DNA of 64,000 nt from the NCBI RefSeq assembly GCF_041080655.1, contig NZ_CP163526.1:186001-250000 (forward strand). Reading direction: 5' to 3'. Positions within the stretch are counted from its first letter, which is position 1. Every line of letters starts with the position of its first letter. Under the pieces are notes generated by a model. The model did not search any database. It was not told the origin of the DNA and saw only the letters and a program-made list of their open reading frames with translations. The position numbers were made by a program, and so were the translations under genes. Below are positions 24,044 through 32,472 of this stretch, one piece after another. Origin of the DNA: Streptomyces sp. CG4. GTDB lineage: Bacteria > Actinomycetota > Actinomycetes > Streptomycetales > Streptomycetaceae.

Positions 24044-24604
24044 ATGATCCATGAGATTTCGCGTCTGGTCGCGGGGTGCCGGCCCGACGGCACCTCGGTG
24101 GTCGAGGCGAACGGGCCGATCGCCCCCGTGACCGTCGGCGCGCTGCCCGGCGTCGAGTTCTATCAGGTCTGGGGGCGCAACGACACTCCGACCATCGGCG
24201 ACGGCGGCACGGAGGCGGCCTTCGTCCCCTACTTTCCCGGGGACAGCGGGACGCGCTTCGTGATACTGCGCTGGCCCCCGGTGACCGGGCACGGCCCGGA
24301 CGGTGATCCCGACCAGCTCTCCGCCGAGGTCGAGCAGGTCTTCCCCGGGCTGCTCCAGGCTCTGGCCCCGGACGAGCAGGGACACCATGCGACGGACACC
24401 GTGGACATGTCGATCATCCTCGACGGCGAGCTCTGGCTCCAGCTGGAGGACGGCTCCGACACCCGGCTGACCCCGGGCAGCTGCGTCGTCCTGCGCGGCA
24501 ACCGGCACTCCTGGTCCAATCGCAGCGCCGAACCGGCCGTCATGGCCTGTGTCTTCATCGGTACCCACGACAGCCCCGACAGGCTCACCGACCAGGCACG
24601 GTGA
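24044..24604 (+). CDS. Cupin-domain protein
   Basis: A 186-residue protein from ATG 24044 with GGAGGAAT upstream. The C-terminal half is a cupin barrel: TDTVDMSIILDGELWLQLED, LTPGSCVVLRGNRHSWSNRS, then AVMACVFIGTH. The N-terminal half (YQVWGRNDTPTIGDGG, FVPYFPGDSGTRFVILRWPP) resembles a second, degenerate barrel. Such bicupins act as oxygenases, isomerases or cyclases, often in aromatic pathways. Its ribosome site abuts the presumed end of the TnpB element. Confidence 0.8.
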   Translation: MIHEISRLVAGCRPDGTSVVEANGPIAPVTVGALPGVEFYQVWGRNDTPTIGDGGTEAAFVPYFPGDSGTRFVILRWPPVTGHGPDGDPDQLSAEVEQVFPGLLQALAPDEQGHHATDTVDMSIILDGELWLQLEDGSDTRLTPGSCVVLRGNRHSWSNRSAEPAVMACVFIGTHDSPDRLTDQAR

Positions 24605-24622
24605 ACGCCGGCTCCGGATCGG

Positions 24623-25975
24623 CTAGTAGCCGCCGGAGGCGGCCGCCCGGTCGGTGGAGGTGAGCAGGCCGGGCAGTCCCGCATCGTCCAGGGCCTGCTG
24701 ATAGGCGGCGGTCGCCTCGGCCGGGTACCCGTACTGCTGCCAGATGTCACCGATCCGGCGCCACACGGCGGCCGACGAACGGGCCCGGGGCAGTTGGCGA
24801 AGCTGCGTCGCCGCAGTACGCAGGCTCTCCTGCGCCCGCGGGCTCTCCCCCGCGCTGAACTGGGCGTGCGCCAGCACGGCACGCGCCTCGACCGACTCCC
24901 GGCACGGCTCGTCACGCACCAACGCCAGTGCTCTCAAGGCGTGTTGCTGGGCTTCGGCAGCCTGGTCCAGCCGCAGGCACGCCATCGCGATACCGCTCTG
25001 CGCCGACGCCTGTTCGGCTGCCGTGCCGACTTCCACCAGCTGGGCGTGGGACCGCTCCAGCAGCCGGCGGGCCCGTTCGGGGGCACCGGGGTCGGAGCCG
25101 AGCAGCAGCATTGCGTAGACGCCGCAGAGCAGTGCCTGGTGGCGCACGTTGTCACCCTCGACGAGCAGCGTGCGTGCGCGTTCGGCCAGCGCCAGAGCCT
25201 CGTCGGTCTGGCCCTGGGACTGTGCCACGAGAGCGGCGTTCCAGTACGTCTGCTGCTGTGCGGCCCGGTCTCCGTGGTCGTCGGCGATCCTGATCAGACG
25301 TTCTGCCACGAGGCGGGCCTTGGCCAGGTCGCCACGGATCCGATAGCAGCCGACCAGCACCGCTCCGAGCTGGATGTGGTCGCTCGTGGCCTCCAGGCCG
25401 AGCTGGTCCAGCCGGCGCAGTGCCCGCTCTGCGATCTCGACACTGAGGACCTGATCGCCGAGGGCTTGGTGGCAGCGGCACAGCGCCGTGGCCAACTGGC
25501 TCCATTCCGCCGAGCCGGCGACACACTTGGGGTCCTCGTACAGCATGGTGAGCGCCTGGACCGCGGCCTCCAGGCGGCCGAGTTTCTCCAGGGCGAGCGC
25601 CTGTCCGAGCCGCGCTCGGCGCACGGTGTCCTCGGGCAGGACGGGCGCGGAGGCGAGGACCTCGCTGTAGGCCTGCAGGGCCTCCCCGTTCGCACCGTTG
25701 TGCAGGGAGAGGTCGGCGAACGCCGCCTTGAGCTCCAGCTCGCGCGTTCGTGTCCCGTCCTGCCCCGTGAGCAGGTAGCCGGTGGTGCATCCGAGGCGCT
25801 CGGCGAGGAGCGTCACGACATCGGCCGAGGGAGTTCGCTTGCCCGACTCGATCAGGGAGATGTAGCTCACCGAGACGTCGTCGCTGGCGAGGTCCTGTTG
25901 CCGCAGACCGCGAGCACGGCGCAGTTCCCGTAGCCGTCGGCCGATGCCGTCACCGTCTTCGGCGGTGCTGTCCAC
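24623..25975 (-). CDS. XRE-type regulator with TPR-like repeats
   Basis: A 450-residue protein from GTG 25975. Residues about 10-68 form a Cro/CI helix-turn-helix (RRARGLRQQDLASDDVSVSY, LIESGKRTPSADVV). The rest is alpha-helical with TPR-like helical pairs. This layout is common in Streptomyces pathway regulators that sense a small ligand or peptide. It ends 18 bp from the cupin stop, convergent with it, and is the only regulator in this gene set, so it is the likely controller of the divergent operons at 21 kb. Confidence 0.85.
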   Translation of the reverse strand: MDSTAEDGDGIGRRLRELRRARGLRQQDLASDDVSVSYISLIESGKRTPSADVVTLLAERLGCTTGYLLTGQDGTRTRELELKAAFADLSLHNGANGEALQAYSEVLASAPVLPEDTVRRARLGQALALEKLGRLEAAVQALTMLYEDPKCVAGSAEWSQLATALCRCHQALGDQVLSVEIAERALRRLDQLGLEATSDHIQLGAVLVGCYRIRGDLAKARLVAERLIRIADDHGDRAAQQQTYWNAALVAQSQGQTDEALALAERARTLLVEGDNVRHQALLCGVYAMLLLGSDPGAPERARRLLERSHAQLVEVGTAAEQASAQSGIAMACLRLDQAAEAQQHALRALALVRDEPCRESVEARAVLAHAQFSAGESPRAQESLRTAATQLRQLPRARSSAAVWRRIGDIWQQYGYPAEATAAYQQALDDAGLPGLLTSTDRAAASGGY

Positions 25976-26281
25976 AGTGTCTCCTCGGGTCCTGCTGGTG
26001 TGCTGGGTCGGCCGGGCGAGAGAGGACTTTACAGGATATTTGACAAGTTCCGCTATCGGCGGTGAAAGAAGTCACATCATCTGCCCCGCGGCGGCCGGGC
26101 AGCAGAGCGGGCGCGCGGGAGAGTCACGGCCCGCTCCAGCTGCGGGACACCCCAACTTCAGGATGTACAAGGTCCGTTGTGACGGTCTTGCGCCGCCCTT
26201 GGCTATGGTCACGGCGACTGACGGCAGTGCTGTTCGCCCGGGTGTCAGGGTGACGGTGAAACGGCAAGTACGGGAGTGGGC

Positions 26282-26695
26282 ATGTTCCGACCGATGCGGC
26301 GTGCGGCCTTCTTCGACCTCGCGCATCCGGAACGCTCTCCGAACGAGGACGTGGCCCTTCGGCAGGCGCTTGAGGGCCACCGGGCCGACGGGGACCTGTG
26401 TGTCCTGGTCGTGGACGCCGGCCGGCGGTTACCGGGGGCGCTGTCCGCCGCGGGCACCCTCGTGCGGCTTCCTCCGTCCGCCACCGGCGACATGGACAAG
26501 TGCACGGCGGTCGTCGAAGCCATGACCCGCCTGGGCATCGACCCGGTCAGTTGCTTCGGCTACGGGGACCTGTGCGCCGGGACCGGCCTGCTCAGTGTCG
26601 TCGGCAACCCGCGCGTCATCGCCTGCAGCGCGGACGGCAGCAGGCTTGCCCAGGAGCGGGGCTGGCCCGTGATCAAGGCGCCTTCCGCCGTCTGA
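26282..26695 (+). CDS. Small HAD-like protein without the nucleophile
   Basis: A 137-residue protein from ATG 26282 with GGAG upstream. It opens MFRPMRRAAFFDLAHPERSP, where HAD phosphatases have FFDLDGT, and ends SCFGYGDLCAGTGLLSVVGN then DGSRLAQERGWPVIKAP, the HAD-IB C-terminal pattern of SerB-like enzymes. The cap domain is largely absent and the second Asp of DxD is Ala, so phosphatase activity is doubtful. It stands 47 bp before glgA on the same strand. Role unknown. Confidence 0.55.
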   Translation: MFRPMRRAAFFDLAHPERSPNEDVALRQALEGHRADGDLCVLVVDAGRRLPGALSAAGTLVRLPPSATGDMDKCTAVVEAMTRLGIDPVSCFGYGDLCAGTGLLSVVGNPRVIACSADGSRLAQERGWPVIKAPSAV

Positions 26696-26742
26696 GGCCG
26701 TCCCCGAACCCCGCCAACGTCCACGGACCTCAGGAAGTCGCG

Positions 26743-27963
26743 ATGCATCTGCAGCAGCCTGCTCATCCGTCCCGCATACGCGTCGACTTGCTCACCAAGG
26801 AGTTTCCTCCGGAGATCTACGGAGGGGCCGGTGTCCATGTCGCCGAACTCGCCAAGGAATTGGGCGCACTTGTCGACCTGCAGGTGCGCTGCTTCGGTGC
26901 GCCGCGCAACGAGCGGAACGTGACCGCCTACGCGGAGTCCGAGCTGCCGGGAGAGCAGAATCCCGCCCTTCGTACGCTCGGGGTGAACGTCGAGATGGCC
27001 TCGGCATGCGCGGGAGCGGACCTGGTCCACAGCCACACCTGGTACGCCAACGCGGCGGGCCGGCTCGCGCAGGTCCTGCACGGCATCCCGCATGTCGCCA
27101 CCGCCCACAGCCTCGAACCGCTGCGCCCCTGGAAGGCCGAACAGCTGGGTGGTGGCTACGCACTGTCGTTGCTGGTGGAGCGTTCGGCGCTGGAGAGCGC
27201 CGACGCGCTGATCGCCGTGTCGCACGGCATGCGCCGGGACATCCTGCGCGTCTATCCCGACGTGGATCCACAGCGCGTCCATGTGGTCCACAACGGCATC
27301 GACACCCGGGCCCACCGTCCCGACCACGGCACCGCGGCGCTGGAGCGGCACGGGGTGGACCCCGACCGGCCCATCGTCCTGTTCGTGGGCCGCGTCACCC
27401 GGCAGAAGGGGCTGCCGCAACTGCTGCGTGCGGCCTTCGAGCTGGACCTGCGCGCCCAGCTCGTGCTGTGCTGCGGGCAGCCCGACACGGCCGAGATCGC
27501 GGCCGAGACCGCGGCACTGGTCGACGAGCTGCGCCGGGTGCGGGACGGGGTCGTCCGTATCGACGGCATGCTCGACCGGGCCTCGCTCCTGCAGTTCCTC
27601 ACCCACGCGTCCGTCTTCGTCTGCCCGTCCCTGTACGAACCGATGGGCATCGTGAACCTGGAGGCCATGGCCTGCGGCACGGCGGTGGTGGCCACGGCGA
27701 CGGGCGGCATCCCGGAGGTCGTGGTGGACGGGGAGACGGGTCTTCTGGTGCCCCTCGATCAGGAGCAGGACGGCAGCGGCACGCCCCTGGACCCGCGGCG
27801 CTTCGCCTGCGACCTGGCGGCCGCGGTGAACCGGCTCCTCGCCGATCCCGGGCACGCCGAGCGGCTCGGGGCCGCCGGTCTCGCACGGGCGCAGAAGGAG
27901 TTCGGGTGGGACGTGGCGGCCGAGCGGGCACATGCTGTGTACCGGCGCGTGTTGGATCGCTGA
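26743..27963 (+). CDS. glgA: Glycogen synthase, GT4 type
   Basis: A 406-residue retaining glycosyltransferase, ATG 26743 with AGGAAG upstream. Motifs: LTKEFPPEIYGGAGVHVAEL at the N-terminal nucleotide-binding site, HSHTWYANAAGRLAQVLHG, FVGRVTRQKGLPQLLRAA, and YEPMGIVNLEAMACGTAVVA at the sugar-nucleotide site. Actinobacterial GT4 enzymes of this type make maltose-1-phosphate or alpha-1,4 glucan from ADP-glucose. It connects with glgE and glgB 10 kb away on the opposite strand. Confidence 0.9.
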   Translation: MHLQQPAHPSRIRVDLLTKEFPPEIYGGAGVHVAELAKELGALVDLQVRCFGAPRNERNVTAYAESELPGEQNPALRTLGVNVEMASACAGADLVHSHTWYANAAGRLAQVLHGIPHVATAHSLEPLRPWKAEQLGGGYALSLLVERSALESADALIAVSHGMRRDILRVYPDVDPQRVHVVHNGIDTRAHRPDHGTAALERHGVDPDRPIVLFVGRVTRQKGLPQLLRAAFELDLRAQLVLCCGQPDTAEIAAETAALVDELRRVRDGVVRIDGMLDRASLLQFLTHASVFVCPSLYEPMGIVNLEAMACGTAVVATATGGIPEVVVDGETGLLVPLDQEQDGSGTPLDPRRFACDLAAAVNRLLADPGHAERLGAAGLARAQKEFGWDVAAERAHAVYRRVLDR

Positions 27964-28045
27964 GCGCGTGCCCGACGTCCCGACCTCATGTTGTCCGTCC
28001 GTCTTCGTTGACCGGACCACCTACCCGGTCGCTACGTTCGCAGAC

Positions 28046-29290
28046 ATGTCTCACACGACTTCCGCGCGAGATGTTGAAGGTGTCCCGGAGCAGTCGGCGG
28101 CCGTGCGCGACCCCCTTTTCGGGGGCAGGGCAGAGCGATCCGCGGAGCCTGCCGCGCCGGCCGCGGATCCCTCCCCGAAGAGCGGGGCCCGGGTCACCAC
28201 CCTGGAGTTGTTCTTCGACCTCGCGTTCGTCTTCAACTTCACGCAGCTGGCCGGTGTGTTCAGCCGGGACATGACGCTGCGTGGAGTCGGCCGAGTGCTT
28301 CTGATCTTCTGGCTCCTGTGGTGGATGTACGGCGGATACGCGTGGCTCACCAACCACCTTCCGCCGCATCGCCGGCACCACCGGGTCCTGCTGCTGCTCG
28401 GCATGGCCTCGTTTCTGGTCCTCGGCCTGGCCACGCCCAACGCCTTCCACGGGGACGGCGTCGCGTTCGGCATCGGCTACCTGGTGATCGTCTCCGTGCA
28501 TGCCGCCCTCTTCGCCTTCGGCGGCCCGGGAGCGGCCCGCAACATGCTGCGCATCGCCCCGTTCCACACGGTGGGCGCACTGCTGCTCATCTGCGCCGGC
28601 TTCCTCGACGGGTGGCCCGTGTACGCGCTGTGGATCTCGGCCGTCGCACTGGAGGTCGTCGCGCCGGTGCTGACGGGCGTGTCGGGCTTCGAGCTGAAGC
28701 CGGGCCACTTCGTGGAACGCCACGGACTGCTCATGATCATCGCGCTCGGGGACTCGTTCCTGGCGCTCGGTATCGGCACCGACGGCGGCCAGGCGGGGCC
28801 GTCGGTCGTGACCACGGCGGTCCTCATCTTCGTCATACCGGCCGGCCTGTGGTGGGTGTACTTCGACGAGTCCGAGAAGGCCTGGCGGGCCGAGCTCGCC
28901 CTGGAGCGGCAGGACGCGGTGCAGCGCTCGCGGCTGGCCCTCGCCGCGTTCTTCTACGCCCACGTGCCGATGCTGCTCGGCCTGATCCTGATCGCGGCGG
29001 CAGTCAAGAAGACCATCGTGCACCCCTACGAACCACTGGCCGTGGCCCCGTCCGTCGCGCTGGCCTGCGGTGTGGCGCTGTACCTCGGCGGCATCGCCTG
29101 GTTCCACAGAATCCTGAGGATCGGCCCACAGCGTTTCCACTTCACCGCCGCACTGCTCGCCGTCCTGGCCATTCCGATGGGGCATTTCGGAACGGCAGTG
29201 GCCGAAGTCATCGTACTTGGTGTCCTCATCGGCGCCGCCCTGCTCAGCGACCATCGCTGGACCGTGAAAATGGCACATCTCTATCACTGA
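28046..29290 (+). CDS. LtrA-like membrane protein
   Basis: A 414-residue protein with about ten hydrophobic segments. After a ~45-residue polar N-terminus the family signature appears: VTTLELFFDLAFVFNFTQLA, then HGLLMIIALGDSFLALGIG. It matches low-temperature-requirement protein A in length and motifs; its biochemical function is not established. It is followed after 14 bp by a SnoaL-like gene and may be first in that operon. Confidence 0.85.
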   Translation: MSHTTSARDVEGVPEQSAAVRDPLFGGRAERSAEPAAPAADPSPKSGARVTTLELFFDLAFVFNFTQLAGVFSRDMTLRGVGRVLLIFWLLWWMYGGYAWLTNHLPPHRRHHRVLLLLGMASFLVLGLATPNAFHGDGVAFGIGYLVIVSVHAALFAFGGPGAARNMLRIAPFHTVGALLLICAGFLDGWPVYALWISAVALEVVAPVLTGVSGFELKPGHFVERHGLLMIIALGDSFLALGIGTDGGQAGPSVVTTAVLIFVIPAGLWWVYFDESEKAWRAELALERQDAVQRSRLALAAFFYAHVPMLLGLILIAAAVKKTIVHPYEPLAVAPSVALACGVALYLGGIAWFHRILRIGPQRFHFTAALLAVLAIPMGHFGTAVAEVIVLGVLIGAALLSDHRWTVKMAHLYH

Positions 29291-29304
29291 AAGAAGAAAA
29301 CTCC

Positions 29305-29772
29305 ATGAGTTCTGTAGCCGACCGGCTGGACGTCATCGAGACCTGCACCCGCATGGGCTGGTACATCGACCAGCGCGAGTGGGAGTCGCTGGGTGACGTG
29401 TTCAGCGACGAGATCATGCTCGACTACACCAGCCTCAACGGCGGCGAGCCGGGCCCCGTGTCCAGGAAGGACCTGGTCGGTGCCTGGTCGGGCCTGCTCG
29501 GCAACTTCGCCGCCACGCAGCACCTGCTCAGCAACTTCCTGGTCGACGTGCAGGGTGACAGTGCCGTCGCGACCGCGATGTTCCAGGCGACGCACCGCAT
29601 GCCCAACGAGCACGGCGCCCCGCTGTGGACGCTGGGCGGTACCTACCGCATCGACCTGGAGCGCACGGCAAACGGCTGGCGGATCAACGCCATGGTGATG
29701 ACGGCCACCTGGGCCGACGGCAACCAGCATCTGTTCCACCGCGCCGCGCAGGCTCAGTCCGCCGATTCCTGA
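29305..29772 (+). CDS. SnoaL-like (NTF2 fold) protein
   Basis: A 155-residue protein. MSSVADRLDVIETCTRMGWY and IDQREWESLGDVFSDEIMLD are typical of SnoaL_4 proteins, followed by ATQHLLSNFLVDVQGDSAVA and a final tryptophan-rich helix. The ribosome site is weak (AAGAAG). Enzymes of this group include dehydratases and ring-processing cyclases. It opens the second small-molecule gene set. Confidence 0.85.
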   Translation: MSSVADRLDVIETCTRMGWYIDQREWESLGDVFSDEIMLDYTSLNGGEPGPVSRKDLVGAWSGLLGNFAATQHLLSNFLVDVQGDSAVATAMFQATHRMPNEHGAPLWTLGGTYRIDLERTANGWRINAMVMTATWADGNQHLFHRAAQAQSADS

Positions 29773-29868
29773 GCGACGATCTCATAAAGTCGACCACCGT
29801 TTTCTTGCCGACTTCTGAGCATCTCACTCAGGATTCCCCTGGAATTCCCTCCATTTCTAGGAGATTTC

Positions 29869-30315
29869 ATGAGCAACGCCACGGAAGAAACCAGGAAAGT
29901 AGTTCAGCGGTGGTTCGGCGCACTCACGTCGGGCGACTTCGAAACGGCTCTCGACACGCTCGCCGAGGACGTCGAGTGGATCAACTACACGCCGGTGCCC
30001 GGCTACAACGACGACATGAAGTGGATCGGCAGCTACCGCGGCCGTGACGCCGTCCTCGAAACCCTGAAGATCTTCACCGGGGCAGTGGACGTCCGCTTCG
30101 AGAAGTTGGTGAACCTGGTCGTCGACGGCGACCAGGCGGCGGGGGTCATCCACGAGATGTCCACCGTGCGGGGCACCGGCGTCGAGTTCGAGATCGAGTT
30201 CATCCAGTGGCTGACGGTCCGCGACGGCAAGATCGCGCGCTGGAAGTCGTACACCGACCCGTCGCAGATCATCCGGGCCCTGCGGGGCGACACGTCGGGG
30301 CAGGAGGCCGCCTGA
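29869..30315 (+). CDS. SnoaL-like (NTF2 fold) protein
   Basis: A 148-residue protein from ATG 29869 with AGGAG 6 nt upstream. EETRKVVQRWFGALTSGDFE, LDTLAEDVEWINYTPVPGYN and WLTVRDGKIARWKSYTDPSQ show the NTF2/ketosteroid-isomerase-like fold. It is only distantly related to the SnoaL-like gene just upstream. Its stop overlaps the ankyrin gene start by 1 bp (TGATG), so the two are coupled. Confidence 0.85.
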   Translation: MSNATEETRKVVQRWFGALTSGDFETALDTLAEDVEWINYTPVPGYNDDMKWIGSYRGRDAVLETLKIFTGAVDVRFEKLVNLVVDGDQAAGVIHEMSTVRGTGVEFEIEFIQWLTVRDGKIARWKSYTDPSQIIRALRGDTSGQEAA

Positions 30316-31349
30316 TGAGTGCCGAGCTGATCACCGCCGTACGCAACCGGGACACCACCCGCGTCACCGAACTGCTCGCGGCCGGCGCCGACGCACGCCA
30401 CCGCGAGTCCGCCACCGGGCTGACCGCCCTGATGATCGCGGCGGGGCAGGCCGACGCGCCCACCGTCCGCGCCCTGATCGACGGCGGTGCCGACGTCCTG
30501 ACCGCCGACACCCGGGCCGGCGCCACCGCGCTGCACAAGGCCTGCCAGGGCGGCAGCCTCGACGTGGTGAAGGCCCTCGTCGAAGCCGGTGCGTTCGTGG
30601 ACGCGGTGGCCCCCACCACCGGGCACACCGCCCTGATGGACGCCCTCTGGTACAAGTACCCGGACATCGCCGCGTACTTGCTGGCCCGGGGCACGGTGCT
30701 GCAGGTGTACACGCACTACGGCTTCTCGCTGGAGCAGCACTTCGCCTACGAGCTGAACGTCAACACCTTCGGCAAGGACAAGCTGCTCAAGGCCGAGGAG
30801 CACCTGGGCGCCCGCCGTGCCGACGACGAACGCGCGGTGGCCGCTCAGGAACTGATGGCGGCGACCGCGCAGGGCGACACCGACCGGGTGCGCAAGCTGC
30901 TGGAGGGCGGCGCCCAGGTCGACGAGCGCTCCCCCAACCTGGGCGGATTCAACGACAGTCACACCCCGCTGCTCGTGGCCTGCCGTGACGGCCACGACGA
31001 GATCGTGCGCCTGCTGCTCGCCGCGGGTGCCGACGTGAACGCGGTCGAGCCCACCTTCGGCGCCGTACCGCTGCACAAGGCCGTCTACAACGGTCACGCC
31101 GGCATCACCGCCGACCTGGTCCGCCAGGACGGCATCGACCTCGACTTCCAGGGCGCGACCAACGGCTACAGCCCCCTGCACGACGCGCTGTGGCACGGCT
31201 ACGAGCAGTGCGCGCGCACGCTCGTCGAGGCCGGCGCCCGGCTCGACCTGCTCGGCCACGACGGCAAGACGCCGCTCGACCTCGCCGTCGAGGTCTTCGG
31301 CGCCGACCACGCGCTCACCGAGCTGATCCGCACCCGCAGCGCACGCTGA
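30315..31349 (+). CDS. Ankyrin-repeat protein
   Basis: A 344-residue protein with about eight ankyrin repeats of the form TALMIAAGQADAPTVRALID and PLLVACRDGHDEIVRLLLAA. No signal peptide or enzyme domain is seen. Ankyrin repeats bind proteins. It is unusual inside a small-molecule operon and is translationally coupled to the SnoaL-like gene, which suggests it works with that protein, perhaps as a scaffold. The role is inference. Confidence 0.9.
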   Translation: MSAELITAVRNRDTTRVTELLAAGADARHRESATGLTALMIAAGQADAPTVRALIDGGADVLTADTRAGATALHKACQGGSLDVVKALVEAGAFVDAVAPTTGHTALMDALWYKYPDIAAYLLARGTVLQVYTHYGFSLEQHFAYELNVNTFGKDKLLKAEEHLGARRADDERAVAAQELMAATAQGDTDRVRKLLEGGAQVDERSPNLGGFNDSHTPLLVACRDGHDEIVRLLLAAGADVNAVEPTFGAVPLHKAVYNGHAGITADLVRQDGIDLDFQGATNGYSPLHDALWHGYEQCARTLVEAGARLDLLGHDGKTPLDLAVEVFGADHALTELIRTRSAR

Positions 31350-31394
31350 CCGCGCACATCCCCCGACGCCCGGCCATGCACACGGAGTTGAAAC

Positions 31395-31703
31395 ATGCTG
31401 TTCTACGTCCAGATGAAGTGGAAGCACGAGGGACGCATCACCCTCGACGAGCTGTGGGAGCTGGAGCAGGACGAAGCCGTCCATGCCCAGGAGACGGTGG
31501 ACTCCGGCTTCTGTGTGGGCATCTGGAAGGTCGCCGCGCAAAAGCGCGTGATCGCCATCATCGACTCGCCGGACGCCGAGGAGCTCGACCGCACCGCTCT
31601 GGGCCGTCTCCCCATGCGGGAGTACCTGGAGTTCGAGACCGTCTGGCCGCTGCGTGACTACCTCGGCTTCGCCGAGGACGTCAAGCAGCGCTACAAGGTC
31701 TGA
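31395..31703 (+). CDS. Muconolactone-isomerase-like protein
   Basis: A 102-residue protein (MLFYVQMKWKHEGRITLDEL) with the size and ferredoxin-like pattern of muconolactone isomerase and YCII relatives; VGIWKVAAQKRVIAIIDSPD is the second strand pair. It shares only fold-level similarity with the isomerase-like gene at 18.3 kb. It lies between the ankyrin and SDR genes in the same operon. Confidence 0.75.
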   Translation: MLFYVQMKWKHEGRITLDELWELEQDEAVHAQETVDSGFCVGIWKVAAQKRVIAIIDSPDAEELDRTALGRLPMREYLEFETVWPLRDYLGFAEDVKQRYKV

Positions 31704-31725
31704 TCGCGACGAGGAGTACGAGAAC

Positions 31726-32421
31726 GTGAACCGGCAGCGCAACCGCACCGCCCTCGTCACGGGCGCGGGCCGCGGCATCGGTCTGGAGACCGTCCGCCAG
31801 CTGGACCTGGCCGGCCTCGATGTCGTGCTGGCCGCGCGTGATCCGGAGCGCGGCCGGGCGGCCGCGCGCACGCTCGGCAGCCCGCGCATCCGGGTGGAGG
31901 AGCTGGATGTCTCCGACGCCAAGAGCGTCGAGGCATGTGCCAAGCGGCTGGCCGACGACGGGGTCGACGTCGACGTCCTGGTCAACAACGCCGGGGTCTA
32001 CCCGACCGTCTCGTTCTTCTCGCTCGACGAGGACGTCATGCGCCGAGCCCTGGACGTGAACCTCATGGGGGCGTTCCGCACCTGCCGGGCCTTCTGCCCC
32101 GCAATGGTACGGCGCGGCTACGGCCGCGTGGTGAACGTCTCCTCCGGGCTCGGCGCCCTCACCGGCAACGTGCCTTCCCCGGCGGCCTACGGCATCTCCA
32201 AAGCGGCGCTCAACGCGCTGACCCTGGTGGTGTCCGCCGCGGTGCCGCAGACCGTCAAGGTCAACGCGGTCTGTCCGGGTTGGGTGCGTACCGACATGGG
32301 CGGCCGTGGCGCGCCGATCAGCGTGGAGAAGGGCGCCGACACCGTGACCTGGCTGGCGCGCCTGCCGGACTCCGGGCCCACCGGGGGGTTCTTCCGCGAC
32401 CGCAGAAGGATCGACTGGTGA
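31726..32421 (+). CDS. Short-chain dehydrogenase/reductase
   Basis: A 231-residue protein from GTG 31726 with GAGGAG upstream. Cofactor motif ALVTGAGRGIGLETV, NNAG in VLVNNAGVYPTV, catalytic Ser in VVNVSSGLGAL, and YxxxK in AAYGISKAALNAL. An Arg in LAARDPERG after strand 2 suggests NADPH. It has all residues for a functional NAD(P)H ketoreductase. The C-terminus is shorter than average. It lies 22 bp after the isomerase-like gene. Confidence 0.92.
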   Translation: MNRQRNRTALVTGAGRGIGLETVRQLDLAGLDVVLAARDPERGRAAARTLGSPRIRVEELDVSDAKSVEACAKRLADDGVDVDVLVNNAGVYPTVSFFSLDEDVMRRALDVNLMGAFRTCRAFCPAMVRRGYGRVVNVSSGLGALTGNVPSPAAYGISKAALNALTLVVSAAVPQTVKVNAVCPGWVRTDMGGRGAPISVEKGADTVTWLARLPDSGPTGGFFRDRRRIDW

Positions 32422-32472
32422 CCGCGCCCTCGCACCCTGTTTTCCATCCCCTTCCCAAGGAGTGGCTCTCCC

